A program made the position numbers and the translations under genes. The notes below the pieces were generated by a model that saw only the letters and a list, made by a program, of their open reading frames with translations, did no database searches and was not told the DNA's origin. Of a DNA stretch of 64,000 nucleotides, positions 8,237-15,850 are shown piece by piece; position 1 is the stretch's first letter, and every line of letters starts with the position of its first letter. The stretch comes from Qipengyuania vulgaris (GTDB lineage: Bacteria > Pseudomonadota > Alphaproteobacteria > Sphingomonadales > Sphingomonadaceae): the NCBI RefSeq assembly GCF_009827325.1, contig NZ_WTYC01000003.1, positions 1 to 64,000 of the forward strand. The letters are read 5' to 3'.

Positions 8237-8982
8237 GCGGCCTCCATCACGGCGTCATAGCCTTCGCTTTCGAGTTGCTGCGCAAGTTCCGGTCCGCCGG
8301 TTCTGACGATCCTTCCCTTGCTGAGGATCGACACGCGATCGGGCCTCACCACTTCGAGCAGGCGCTGGTAATGGGTGATCAGCAGCACGCCCTTGTCGGG
8401 ATTGCGCATGATTGCGTTGATTCCTTCGCCCACGACGCGCAATGCGTCGATGTCGAGACCACTGTCGGTTTCGTCGAGGACGGCAAAGGCGGGATCGAGA
8501 ATGCCCATCTGGACCATCTCGGCGCGCTTCTTCTCTCCGCCGGAAAAGCCGACGTTCACGTGGCGCTTGAGCATGTCCATGTCGAGCTTGAGCAAAGCGG
8601 CCTTTTCCTTGGCCAGCTTGAGGAACTCGCCCCCCGTCAGCGGTTCTTCGCCGCGCGATTTCAGTTGTGAATTAAGCGCTTCACGAAGGAACTGAACATT
8701 CGAAACACCCGGGATTTCGACCGGATACTGGAAGCCAAGAAACAGGCCGGCGCCGGCGCGTTCGTGCGGCTCCATGTCGAGCAGGTCCTGCCCCCGAAAG
8801 GTGACTGATCCACCCGTCACCTCATATCCCGGTCGACCGCCCAGAACATAGGACAGCGTCGACTTGCCGGCGCCATTCGGGCCCATGATGGCATGGACCT
8901 CTCCGGCAGGGACTTCGAGACTTAGGCCGTCGAGGATTTGCGTGCCGCCGACTTCGGCGGTGAGATTGTCGATCTTAAGCAT
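8233..8982 (-). CDS. sufC: SufC, Fe-S assembly ATPase
   Basis: A 249-residue ABC-type ATPase of the SufBCD scaffold. It contains Walker A (GPNGAGKS), the ABC signature (FSGGEKKRAEM) and Walker B followed by the conserved acidic residue (FAVLDETDSGLD). ATG 8982 (MLKIDNL) is preferred to the ATG at 8988 because AGGA lies six bases upstream of it but directly abuts the earlier codon. It overlaps the 3' end of the DUF559-like gene and the start of the four-cysteine gene. Confidence 0.95.
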   Translation of the reverse strand: MLKIDNLTAEVGGTQILDGLSLEVPAGEVHAIMGPNGAGKSTLSYVLGGRPGYEVTGGSVTFRGQDLLDMEPHERAGAGLFLGFQYPVEIPGVSNVQFLREALNSQLKSRGEEPLTGGEFLKLAKEKAALLKLDMDMLKRHVNVGFSGGEKKRAEMVQMGILDPAFAVLDETDSGLDIDALRVVGEGINAIMRNPDKGVLLITHYQRLLEVVRPDRVSILSKGRIVRTGGPELAQQLESEGYDAVMEAA

Positions 8983-9493
8983 TGTCATTCCTGGTGTAGC
9001 GGGGCCGCGGCGCGCTGCTGCGCTGGTGCTCGCGGCGGGCCTGCTGCTTGTCGGCTATGCGGCTGCGCATGCCGAGGGTTATGCGTTCGAGAACCGCGTC
9101 GATATTCTCGAGAATTTCCTTGGCGGCGATCCGCATCACGCGGATGCCGACCGATTCAAGACTCTTGTCGCGGCGCCTGGCGAGAGCATCGTCCTGCCCG
9201 TCCTCGTCGATCATGATCGCCATGCCGAGATTGTGGCAGTTGAAATCGACGATCGCGCTGCCGACGACGGCGTGACGCTTGAAAGTGTATCGGCCCATGT
9301 CGGCCTTGGCGAAACGCTCTGCCAGCGCCTTGTGCGCTTCGGTCGAATAGCGGCGCATCTCGCGAGCCTGTTCGTGCAGGGCGTCGAGCCGCTTCTCCGA
9401 GATTTCCCACCCGCGGCCCTTCTTCTTGATCGAAGGGGCCTCGTCGGCGGTCTCGGACGGATCGCGAAGCTGGAGGGTCTTGCGGTCAGTCAT
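8975..9493 (-). CDS. DUF559-like (PD-(D/E)XK endonuclease-fold) protein in the suf operon
   Basis: A 172-residue protein. The middle (about 75-130) resembles DUF559/very-short-patch-repair-like endonuclease domains. It has a basic segment, then AIVDFNCHNLGMAIMIDEDG, then a run matching the RRDKSLESVGIRVMRIAA strand-helix. Family members usually have an IExDG-type motif; here it reads IMIDEDG, so activity is uncertain. The N-terminal 50 residues are charged. ATG 9493 overlaps the previous stop (ATGA). Its place between sufB and sufC suggests a function tied to Fe-S assembly, or simple co-expression; neither is known. Confidence 0.68.
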   Translation of the reverse strand: MTDRKTLQLRDPSETADEAPSIKKKGRGWEISEKRLDALHEQAREMRRYSTEAHKALAERFAKADMGRYTFKRHAVVGSAIVDFNCHNLGMAIMIDEDGQDDALARRRDKSLESVGIRVMRIAAKEILENIDAVLERITLGMRSRIADKQQARREHQRSSAPRPRYTRNDNA

Positions 9494-9738
9494 TGGACGA
9501 AGGATCCTACCGAAGTCCAAACCACCGAGAGTGGCAGGTAGATGAAAATAACGATGCCGATCGCCTTCAGCATGATGTCAAACCAGAACATGCGCGGCTG
9601 AACCTCGCGATTGGTCCAGTAGCCTAAGACATAGCTGCGGCCCGTGCGCAGCTCCACGCTAATCCTATAAGCCAGAAATGCGGCTACCGCGGCGGGGAAA
9701 CCAATCAAGAAAAGCATCGACAAGAGTCCGAGCATCAC
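9490..9738 (-). CDS. Small two-span membrane protein in the suf operon
   Basis: An 82-residue protein with two hydrophobic segments (about 2-23 and 55-76) flanking a polar loop containing YWTNREVQP. It starts at ATG 9738, overlapping the sufB stop by 4 bases, and ends overlapping the DUF559-like gene, so it is tightly coupled into the operon. No family was recognised. It would place a small inner-membrane protein alongside the cytosolic SUF machinery. Confidence 0.65.
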   Translation of the reverse strand: MMLGLLSMLFLIGFPAAVAAFLAYRISVELRTGRSYVLGYWTNREVQPRMFWFDIMLKAIGIVIFIYLPLSVVWTSVGSFVQ

Positions 9739-11216
9739 CCCACACTCCCCTCAAGCGAAATCGCCAGCAGTTTCTGCGCCTCGACGGCAAACTCCATCGG
9801 TAACTGCTTCATCACGTCCTTGGCAAAGCCGTTGACGATCAGCGCAATCGCCTCTTCCTCGTCCAGCCCGCGCTGCATGGCGTAGAAGAGCTGGTCGTCG
9901 CTGATCTTGCTGGTGGTCGCCTCGTGCTCGATCTGGGCCGAGGGGTTCTTCACCTCGATATAGGGCACCGTATGCGCGCCGCACTGGTCGCCGATCAGCA
10001 GGCTGTCGCATTCGGTGCGGTTGCGAACGCCGTCGGCATTGGCCGCAACGCGCACCAGTCCGCGATAGGTGTTGTTGCTCTTGCCTGCCGAAATGCCCTT
10101 GGAGATGATCGTCGAGCGGCTGCCCTTGCCGTTGTGGATCATCTTCGTGCCGGTATCGGCCTGCTGGTAATTGTTGGTCACCGCGACCGAGTAGAACTCG
10201 CCCACGCTGTTTTCGCCATTGAGTACGCAGCTGGGGTATTTCCACGTCACGGCGCTGCCAGTTTCGACCTGCGTCCAGCTGATCTTGCTCCGCGCGCCCT
10301 GGCACAGCCCGCGCTTGGTGACGAAATTGTAGATCCCGCCCTTGCCCTCGGCATTGCCGGGGTACCAGTTCTGGACGGTCGAATACTTGATCTCCGCGTC
10401 CTCCATCGCGACCAGTTCGACCACGGCGGCGTGGAGCTGGTTTTCATCGCGCATGGGCGCGGTGCAGCCCTCGAGATAGCTGACATAGCTGCCCTTTTCG
10501 GCAATGATCAGCGTGCGTTCGAACTGCCCGGTATTCTCCGCATTGATGCGGAAATAGGTGCTGAGCTCCATCGGGCAGCGCACACCTTCCGGGATGTAGA
10601 CGAAGGTGCCGTCCGAAAAGACCGCGCAGTTGAGCGTGGCGAAATAATTGTCCTTCTGCGGCACGACCTTGCCGAGCCACTTCTTCACCAGATCGGGATA
10701 TTCCTTGATCGCTTCGCTAATCGAAAGGAAAATGACGCCTGCCTTCTTCAACTCCTCGCGGAAGCTGGTGGCGACGCTGACACTATCGAACACGGCATCG
10801 ACCGCGACCTTCTTGGCGCCCTTCACGCCCGCCAGGACTTCCTGCTCTCCAAGCGGGATGCCAAGCTTGTCGTAGACCCGCTTGATCTCGGGATCGAGTT
10901 CGTCGAGCGACTCTAGTTCCACCTTCTTCTTCGGCGCGGCGTAATAATAGGCATCCTGGTAATCGATTGCCGGATAGCCGAGCTTCGCCCAGTTGGGCTC
11001 GTCCATTTCCTGCCAGATGCGGAAAGCCTTGAGACGCCAGTCGAGCATCCATTCGGGCTCGCCTTTCTTGGCCGAGATGAAGCGAACCGTGTCCTCGTTC
11101 AGGCCCTTCTCGGCGAATTCGGTCTCGATGTCCGACGACCAGCCATGCTCGTATTCCGCAGCCTTCGCAGCGGCTTCCTTCGCTTCGCGGTCCTGGATGT
11201 CCACCTGTTCGTTCAC
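9735..11216 (-). CDS. sufB: SufB, Fe-S scaffold subunit
   Basis: A 493-residue SufB protein, the main cluster-building scaffold. It contains the typical [32 protein letters not shown] and [18 protein letters not shown] segments, with the conserved cysteine of the last motif. The start is GTG 11216, overlapping the regulator stop as GTGA. An in-frame upstream ATG at 11333 would extend into the regulator gene and lacks family similarity. Length and sequence are typical. Confidence 0.96.
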   Translation of the reverse strand: MNEQVDIQDREAKEAAAKAAEYEHGWSSDIETEFAEKGLNEDTVRFISAKKGEPEWMLDWRLKAFRIWQEMDEPNWAKLGYPAIDYQDAYYYAAPKKKVELESLDELDPEIKRVYDKLGIPLGEQEVLAGVKGAKKVAVDAVFDSVSVATSFREELKKAGVIFLSISEAIKEYPDLVKKWLGKVVPQKDNYFATLNCAVFSDGTFVYIPEGVRCPMELSTYFRINAENTGQFERTLIIAEKGSYVSYLEGCTAPMRDENQLHAAVVELVAMEDAEIKYSTVQNWYPGNAEGKGGIYNFVTKRGLCQGARSKISWTQVETGSAVTWKYPSCVLNGENSVGEFYSVAVTNNYQQADTGTKMIHNGKGSRSTIISKGISAGKSNNTYRGLVRVAANADGVRNRTECDSLLIGDQCGAHTVPYIEVKNPSAQIEHEATTSKISDDQLFYAMQRGLDEEEAIALIVNGFAKDVMKQLPMEFAVEAQKLLAISLEGSVG

Positions 11217-11623
11217 GCTACTTCCTTTTCCTGCGCCAGTTGCGTCAGCGGGATACCCGCCAGCGCACCGCGCAGAGCTTCGTTGACCATCGGCCAGTGC
11301 GGCCTGATGCGACATTCGTGTTCCACCACGCATTCGGCACCTTCGATGCAGGCAGTGAGTGCGATCGGCCCCTCTACCGCCTCGACAATATCGGCAAGGC
11401 TGATCGCGGCGGCCGGGCGAGCCAGTTGCAGCCCGCCACCAGCGCCGCGCACCGACCGTAGCAGCCCTGCGCCAACCAACTTGCTCACCAGTTTCTGTAC
11501 TGTAGGGGCCGGAAGCCCGGTTTCGGCTGCAAGATCCGACGCACTAACCCTGCCCCCACCGCAATGGCGGGCTGCCTGGCTCATCGTGACGACGGCATAA
11601 TCTGCAAGGTTCGAAAGGCGCAT
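11213..11623 (-). CDS. Rrf2-family SUF regulator (IscR/SufR-like)
   Basis: A 136-residue Rrf2 regulator heading the suf operon. A winged helix-turn-helix fills residues 1-65 ([19 protein letters not shown] is the recognition region). Three cysteines, C92, C98 and C104, are spaced exactly as the cluster ligands of IscR, so it probably senses Fe-S status through a bound cluster. It would repress or tune its own operon. The candidate operator (11631-11653) lies directly upstream. Confidence 0.92.
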   Translation of the reverse strand: MRLSNLADYAVVTMSQAARHCGGGRVSASDLAAETGLPAPTVQKLVSKLVGAGLLRSVRGAGGGLQLARPAAAISLADIVEAVEGPIALTACIEGAECVVEHECRIRPHWPMVNEALRGALAGIPLTQLAQEKEVA

Positions 11624-11630
11624 AGTTTCA

Positions 11631-11653
11631 AATCGGACGAATTCGCTCCGATT
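11631..11653 (-). promoter_or_regulatory. Candidate operator of the suf operon
   Basis: A near-perfect inverted repeat. Arms AATCGGA and TCCGATT enclose a palindromic CGAATTCG plus one extra base. It lies 8-30 bases upstream of the regulator start and overlaps the candidate -10. Its position suits autoregulation by the Rrf2 protein. Confidence 0.55.
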
Positions 11654-11678
11654 AACCAGCTATGGGCCGAACCTTCAA
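11650..11678 (-). promoter_or_regulatory. Candidate suf operon promoter
   Basis: On the minus strand, TTGAAG (11673-11678) and TTAATC (11650-11655) are separated by 17 bases. The -10 overlaps one arm of the inverted repeat, so a bound repressor would block RNA polymerase. Hexamer matches are moderate. Confidence 0.45.
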
Positions 11679-11693
11679 AATTCAACGTAAAAC

Positions 11694-11722
11694 CGCCAAT
11701 TGCGAGTCGTTAGCAATTGGCG
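11694..11722 (-). terminator. Hairpin terminator of the AraC-type gene
   Basis: CGCCAATTGC and GCAATTGGCG form a perfect 10-bp stem with a 9-base loop, 20 bases after the AraC-type stop. On the minus strand it is followed by GTTTTAC, a short T-tract, so termination is likely but not strong. Confidence 0.55.
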
Positions 11723-11741
11723 AAATTTGGGAAAGCGAGCT

Positions 11742-12650
11742 TTAGCTCTTTCCGAGGACCTCGTCCTGATTGCCGCCGAACAGGTCGACCGAGCCATAGC
11801 CCGGTTCGCCCAAAGTCTCTTTGACGACAGAATTCTCATTCGGCAGCAGGCGTTTCGGCGTCCGGCCGGTGAAGTGGCGTATTTCCTTGATCATGTGCGC
11901 CTGATCGTAAAACGCATCGCGAATCTCCGCCTCGAGTTGCGGGGGAAGGTCCGGCATGGCAAGCAAGGTTGCTGTCCGGATTGCGCGGTACCGCCGGATG
12001 AGCCGAACCGGCGGCTGACCGAAAAATCGTGTGACCAGTCGCTGCACCTGCCGCTCGGAATAGGGCAGGATATCATAGAGAGCGGCAATCTCTGGCTTGA
12101 AGGAAGACGAAAGCCAGTCAAGTGTCCGATCGATGACCTGCCTATGCCGTTCCGAAAGTGGCGAAAGCCCGTCGCGGACGATAGAGGCTAGCTCTTCGAG
12201 TGCCATCTGATCGGTAAGCGCTCCGGACCGAATGCCAGGCGCGATAGAATGAAGCCGTTCGGCCAGCGACTCGTCGAGTGCCTCTCGGGCTGATAGGGCG
12301 CGATCGCTGTATTCATCGACCGGAAGCCCGGTCAGCGCGGTCCAGCCGCGGAAATTGAGCGAAACCCCCATCATCACGGTATGCGGTTCGATCTCGAACC
12401 GGTGCGCCTGTGTGAAGGGGCACTGGAAGAAGGCGGGGAGGGCCTTGGCGGTAGTTCCATCGGCAAAATACATGGTGCCGCTGCCCTGCAGCAAAATGAC
12501 GAGCTGCCCCGAGTAGGCAGGCATCATGTCTTCGACCGTCGAACCGCCCGACCGCAAGATGTAGAGCGAGTTAAGATAAGATGCGATGTCATCGGGCGAT
12601 TTGACCCATTCGAAAGCGTAATTTTCCTCCCCCTCGTGCCCCTGTGCCAT
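11742..12650 (-). CDS. AraC-family transcriptional regulator
   Basis: A 302-residue regulator. The N-terminal part (about 20-170) looks like a ligand-sensing region. The C-terminal part (about 165-275) is an AraC-type helix-turn-helix pair, with SERQVQRLVTRFFGQPPVRL and the second helix YDQAHMIKEIRHFTGRTPKRL being characteristic. It lies 17 bases downstream of the DUF885 gene on the same strand and could be co-transcribed with it. The inducer and targets are unknown. Confidence 0.85.
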   Translation of the reverse strand: MAQGHEGEENYAFEWVKSPDDIASYLNSLYILRSGGSTVEDMMPAYSGQLVILLQGSGTMYFADGTTAKALPAFFQCPFTQAHRFEIEPHTVMMGVSLNFRGWTALTGLPVDEYSDRALSAREALDESLAERLHSIAPGIRSGALTDQMALEELASIVRDGLSPLSERHRQVIDRTLDWLSSSFKPEIAALYDILPYSERQVQRLVTRFFGQPPVRLIRRYRAIRTATLLAMPDLPPQLEAEIRDAFYDQAHMIKEIRHFTGRTPKRLLPNENSVVKETLGEPGYGSVDLFGGNQDEVLGKS

Positions 12651-12667
12651 CTGCCCCGGTCCCCGCT

Positions 12668-14473
12668 TCAGCCCGCAGACCGCTCTTGCGCGATCCAGCT
12701 ATCGACATTCTCTTCCATGATCGAGAGTGGCACCGGGCCGCTGGTGAGAATTACATCGTGGAAAGCGCGGATGTCGAAGTCTTCGCCCAGGGCGGTTCGG
12801 GCGCGATCGCGCAGTTCCATGATCTTCAGCTTGCCGATCATGTAGGCCGTAGCTTGCCCGGGATAGACGACGTAGCGCTCGATCGCCTTCCGGATATCGC
12901 CATCGGGATTGGGCGTGTTCTCGGTCAGATAGGCAATCGCTTCTTCCCTGCTCCAGCGCTTGTGATGGATACCGGTATCGACCACCAACCTGGCGGCGCG
13001 CCACAGCTCCATGCCCAGCCGTCCGAAATCGGAATAGGGATCGGTATAGAAACCCATGTCCTTGCCCAGTTCCTCGGTATAGAGACCCCAGCCCTCGCTA
13101 TAGGCCGTCACTCCGCCGAAACGCCGGAACGGAGGCACATCGCCCAGTTGTGTCTGGATCGAAAGCTGCAGGTGATGACCCGGAAGACCTTCGTGATAGG
13201 CGAGGGCCTCGAGCTCGTTCTTCGACATGTCGTTCAGGTTGTAGAGGTTCACGTAATAGGTGCCTGGCCGCGAGCCATCGGGGGCGGGGCGCTGGTAGAA
13301 TGCCTTGCCTGCGCTCTTCTCGCGGAACGCTTCCACCGGCTTGATGACCAGCGGGTCGGTGGGAAGCGTGTTGAAGTATTCCGGCAGCCTGGCCTCCATC
13401 GCATCGAGCTTCGCCTCTGCATCGGCCAGATAGGCTTCGCGGCTGTCGTAGAAGAAGCGGTCGTCGGTACGCGTGTACTGGAAGAAATCCTGCAGGCTGC
13501 CCTCGAAGCCGACCTGCTCCATGATTGCGCGCATTTCGCCGTGGATCCGGTCCACCTCGCGTAAACCGATATTGTGGATCTGGTCGGCGGTCAGGTCGGT
13601 GGTCGTGTAGTTGGCCAGCAGCGCCTCGTAATAGTCAGCGCCTTCGGGGAAGCGCCAGATGCCGTCATCGGTCGGGGCGATGGCCTGCTGGCGCTTCATC
13701 TCGGCGAGAAGACGCTGGTAGGCAGGGCGGGCGCTGCCATTCCATGCGGCTTCCGCCGCGGTGATCATTGCCGTCCTACCGTCAAGCTCTGCAACCTTCG
13801 AACGGAAATCTTCGAGAATCGCGTTGTCGTTTCCGGCGGCGAGCAGGTTCTCGATATCGGAGATAACGTAGGGGTATACCCAGTCGGGCGGCATGATGCC
13901 TGCTTCCGCCCGATCGCGCGATTGTTCTGTCAAAGTGTCCAGTCCCGGACCGATGCCCTCGATCCTGCTGACATAGGCTTCCGCATCAGAAGCATTCGTG
14001 ACGCGGTGAATATTGATGAGGAAAGCCGGCAGCTGGCTTTGCGCACCGTTCATCTGGTCGAAGATATAGTCATAGTCGCGATAGGGGAATCGCGCCGCGC
14101 TGCGCTCGGCCATGGCATTGAACAGGCGGTAGCTCAGGGCATCTTCTTCCGAGAGCCCCGCCAAATCGAAGCTGGCGCGCATCCTTGCGGCGGTCGACTG
14201 CAACAACTCCTCTTCGCGCACTTCGGCCGCTTCCGAGAAATCTCCCCATTCCCCGTAATCCTCGTCCCGAATGCCGCGATAGGCCTTGCTCAATGGCGAC
14301 AGTTCGAGTGACGCCTGATCATATTCCTCGAAGAGCGCTGCAAGCGATTCACTCTCGGCTTGCGACACCGTCGGTGCTTCAGCGGCATCGGCGGGCATAT
14401 TCTGCGTTGTAGCGCAGGCCGATAGCGCCAGCGCCGACACACTCGAAGCGAAAAACTTGCTGAAAAGTCGCAT
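12668..14473 (-). CDS. DUF885 family lipoprotein, probable zinc-dependent peptidase
   Basis: A 601-residue protein beginning with a signal peptide and lipobox (ALSAC, lipidated C20), so anchored in the envelope. The DUF885 domain contains H427-EGLPGHH, a metallopeptidase-like motif, followed by SEGWGLYTEELG, supplying a further acidic ligand. DUF885 proteins are numerous in sphingomonads and presumed peptidases. ATG 14473 is chosen because GAGGG lies five bases upstream; the in-frame codon at 14485 lacks this. A perfect palindrome upstream may be its operator. Confidence 0.88.
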   Translation of the reverse strand: MRLFSKFFASSVSALALSACATTQNMPADAAEAPTVSQAESESLAALFEEYDQASLELSPLSKAYRGIRDEDYGEWGDFSEAAEVREEELLQSTAARMRASFDLAGLSEEDALSYRLFNAMAERSAARFPYRDYDYIFDQMNGAQSQLPAFLINIHRVTNASDAEAYVSRIEGIGPGLDTLTEQSRDRAEAGIMPPDWVYPYVISDIENLLAAGNDNAILEDFRSKVAELDGRTAMITAAEAAWNGSARPAYQRLLAEMKRQQAIAPTDDGIWRFPEGADYYEALLANYTTTDLTADQIHNIGLREVDRIHGEMRAIMEQVGFEGSLQDFFQYTRTDDRFFYDSREAYLADAEAKLDAMEARLPEYFNTLPTDPLVIKPVEAFREKSAGKAFYQRPAPDGSRPGTYYVNLYNLNDMSKNELEALAYHEGLPGHHLQLSIQTQLGDVPPFRRFGGVTAYSEGWGLYTEELGKDMGFYTDPYSDFGRLGMELWRAARLVVDTGIHHKRWSREEAIAYLTENTPNPDGDIRKAIERYVVYPGQATAYMIGKLKIMELRDRARTALGEDFDIRAFHDVILTSGPVPLSIMEENVDSWIAQERSAG

Positions 14474-14494
14474 ATTTACCCTCACACATTATCT

Positions 14495-14509
14495 TTGGAC
14501 GACGTCCAA
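14495..14509 (-). promoter_or_regulatory. Perfect 15-bp palindrome upstream of the DUF885 gene (candidate operator)
   Basis: TTGGACGACGTCCAA, a 7-bp inverted repeat around one base, lies 22-36 bases before the start codon and just downstream of the candidate -10. This is a usual place for a repressor site. The regulator is unknown; the AraC-type gene next door is a candidate only by proximity. Confidence 0.5.
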
Positions 14510-14533
14510 GCATGTCGGCGGTCAGCAGTAAAT

Positions 14534-14539
14534 AGTATA
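14534..14539 (-). promoter_or_regulatory. Candidate -10 of the DUF885 gene
   Basis: TATACT on the minus strand matches the -10 consensus at five of six positions and would start RNA about 55 bases before the ATG. No convincing -35 was found. Confidence 0.35.
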
Positions 14540-14574
14540 AATTCGACAACTGCCGCCCGATTGCGTGCGCATTG

Positions 14575-14684
14575 GGTAAAAAAAGGGCGGCCCCAAGGGA
14601 GCCGCCCTTTATAGGTGAGAACTCGTTGCATCGCTGCTTCGAGCCCTTCGGGTCGCAAAAATGGTGATACCGATTCTACGTTAC
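14575..14684 (-). ncRNA. Candidate small RNA or transcription-attenuated leader
   Basis: A leftward transcription unit with no credible gene. A candidate promoter (14690-14718) would start RNA near 14683, and a strong terminator (14582-14610) with a T7 tail ends it, giving about 105 nucleotides. The interior contains a small CCCGAAGGG hairpin. It lies upstream of the DUF885 gene on the same strand, so it could be a separate small RNA or a leader that is attenuated before DUF885. A short in-frame peptide from the ATG near 14630 would run through the terminator. Confidence 0.4.
14582..14610 (-). terminator. Strong terminator without an obvious gene upstream
   Basis: AAAGGGCGGC and GCCGCCCTTT form a perfect 10-bp stem around a 9-base loop, and the minus strand continues into T7. 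There is no leftward gene upstream before the divergent pyrD, which is why a small RNA or leader is proposed. Confidence 0.85.
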
Positions 14685-14689
14685 AATTG

Positions 14690-14718
14690 ATTGTATGCAC
14701 GCGACATGGTTGTGCCGA
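14690..14718 (-). promoter_or_regulatory. Candidate promoter of the small RNA/leader
   Basis: On the minus strand, TCGGCA (14713-14718) and TACAAT (14690-14695) are 17 bases apart. They match the -35 and -10 consensus at four and five positions. It is the best leftward promoter in the gap. Confidence 0.4.
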
Positions 14719-14810
14719 GAAATGCATTTTGGCGGAATTTTACAATAGCGTCCCGCCGCAGGACAATCGGCGCGCTCGACACTGTCCCAGGCTTGGGTCA
14801 TAGGCCCGCC

Positions 14811-15839
14811 ATGCTGTTCGATCTCGCACGCCCCGCGCTGTTCGCCCTGGATCCCGAGACCGCTCATAGGCTGACATTGGCCGCCCTCAAGGTTGCACCG
14901 CTTGTTGCGGAAAAGGACAGGACTGCGCTCGAAACCGAAGTTGCGGGCATCCGCTTTCCCAACCCGCTTGGAATGGCTGCTGGGTTCGACAAGGACGGGG
15001 AGGTTCCGGACAAGCTCCTCGCGCTGGGTTTCGGTTTCGCCGAGGTCGGTTCGATCACCCCGCGCCCGCAGGCAGGCAACCCTAAGCCCCGACTTTTCCG
15101 GCTGGTCGAGGATCGCGCAGTCATCAACCGCATGGGGTTCAACAATGGCGGTTCAGAGGCTGCCGCTCGCCGTCTTGCGAGGCGCGCCGCCAAGCCGGGC
15201 GTGCTCGGCATCAACATCGGTGCGAACAAGGACAGCACGGATCGCATTGCCGATTATGCGGAAATGACGCGGGTCATGGCCCCGCTCGCCACTTACCTCG
15301 CAGTCAACATTTCCAGTCCGAACACACCGGGTCTGCGTGCCTTGCAGGACGAAAACGCGCTCATCGACCTGCTCGATGCGGTCTTCGAAGCCCGTGGGCC
15401 TGACGGACCGCCTGTATTCCTCAAGGTCGCACCCGATCTCGAAACCGCCGACATCGATGCCATCGCAAGGATAGCAGTCGACAAGAGACTCGGGGCGCTG
15501 ATCGTCTCCAATACAACCATTTCGCGACCGGCTCTGCAGTCGACCCATGCCAATGAGGCAGGCGGCCTGTCCGGTGCTCCTCTTCATGATTTGGCGCTCC
15601 AGCGACTGCGCGATTTCCGGAAGGCGACTGGAGGCGAAATGCCGCTCGTGGGCGTGGGCGGAATTGTATCGGCGGAGCAGGCCTGGGTCCGCATCCGGGC
15701 GGGCGCCAGCCTTGTCCAGCTCTACAGCGCCATGGTCTACGAAGGTCCGGGTCTGCCGCGCAAGATTACAAGCAGTCTGGAGCGCCTGATGCGGCGCGAC
15801 GGCTTTTCATCGATTGCGGAGGCGGTAGGAAGCGAATAG
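14811..15839 (+). CDS. pyrD: Dihydroorotate dehydrogenase (quinone), class 2
   Basis: A 342-residue flavoprotein oxidising dihydroorotate to orotate in pyrimidine synthesis, coupled to membrane quinones. It shows the class 2 N-terminal membrane-associating helices (MLFDLARPALFALDPETAH), FMN-binding NIGANKD, and NISSPNTPGLR containing the catalytic serine. The C-terminal GGI and GASLVQLYSAMVYEGP phosphate-binding segments are present. The start at 14811 is chosen because the class 2 family begins there; the in-frame upstream ATG adds 40 unrelated residues. It ends 11 bases before ggt. Confidence 0.95.
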   Translation: MLFDLARPALFALDPETAHRLTLAALKVAPLVAEKDRTALETEVAGIRFPNPLGMAAGFDKDGEVPDKLLALGFGFAEVGSITPRPQAGNPKPRLFRLVEDRAVINRMGFNNGGSEAAARRLARRAAKPGVLGINIGANKDSTDRIADYAEMTRVMAPLATYLAVNISSPNTPGLRALQDENALIDLLDAVFEARGPDGPPVFLKVAPDLETADIDAIARIAVDKRLGALIVSNTTISRPALQSTHANEAGGLSGAPLHDLALQRLRDFRKATGGEMPLVGVGGIVSAEQAWVRIRAGASLVQLYSAMVYEGPGLPRKITSSLERLMRRDGFSSIAEAVGSE

Positions 15840-15850
15840 CGACACGCGTC

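Noticed and set aside
14482..14727. 81-codon leftward frame across the putative small RNA
   Set aside because: It runs through a strong terminator, lacks a binding site and shows no conserved features; a leader peptide from an internal ATG stays possible but unproven.
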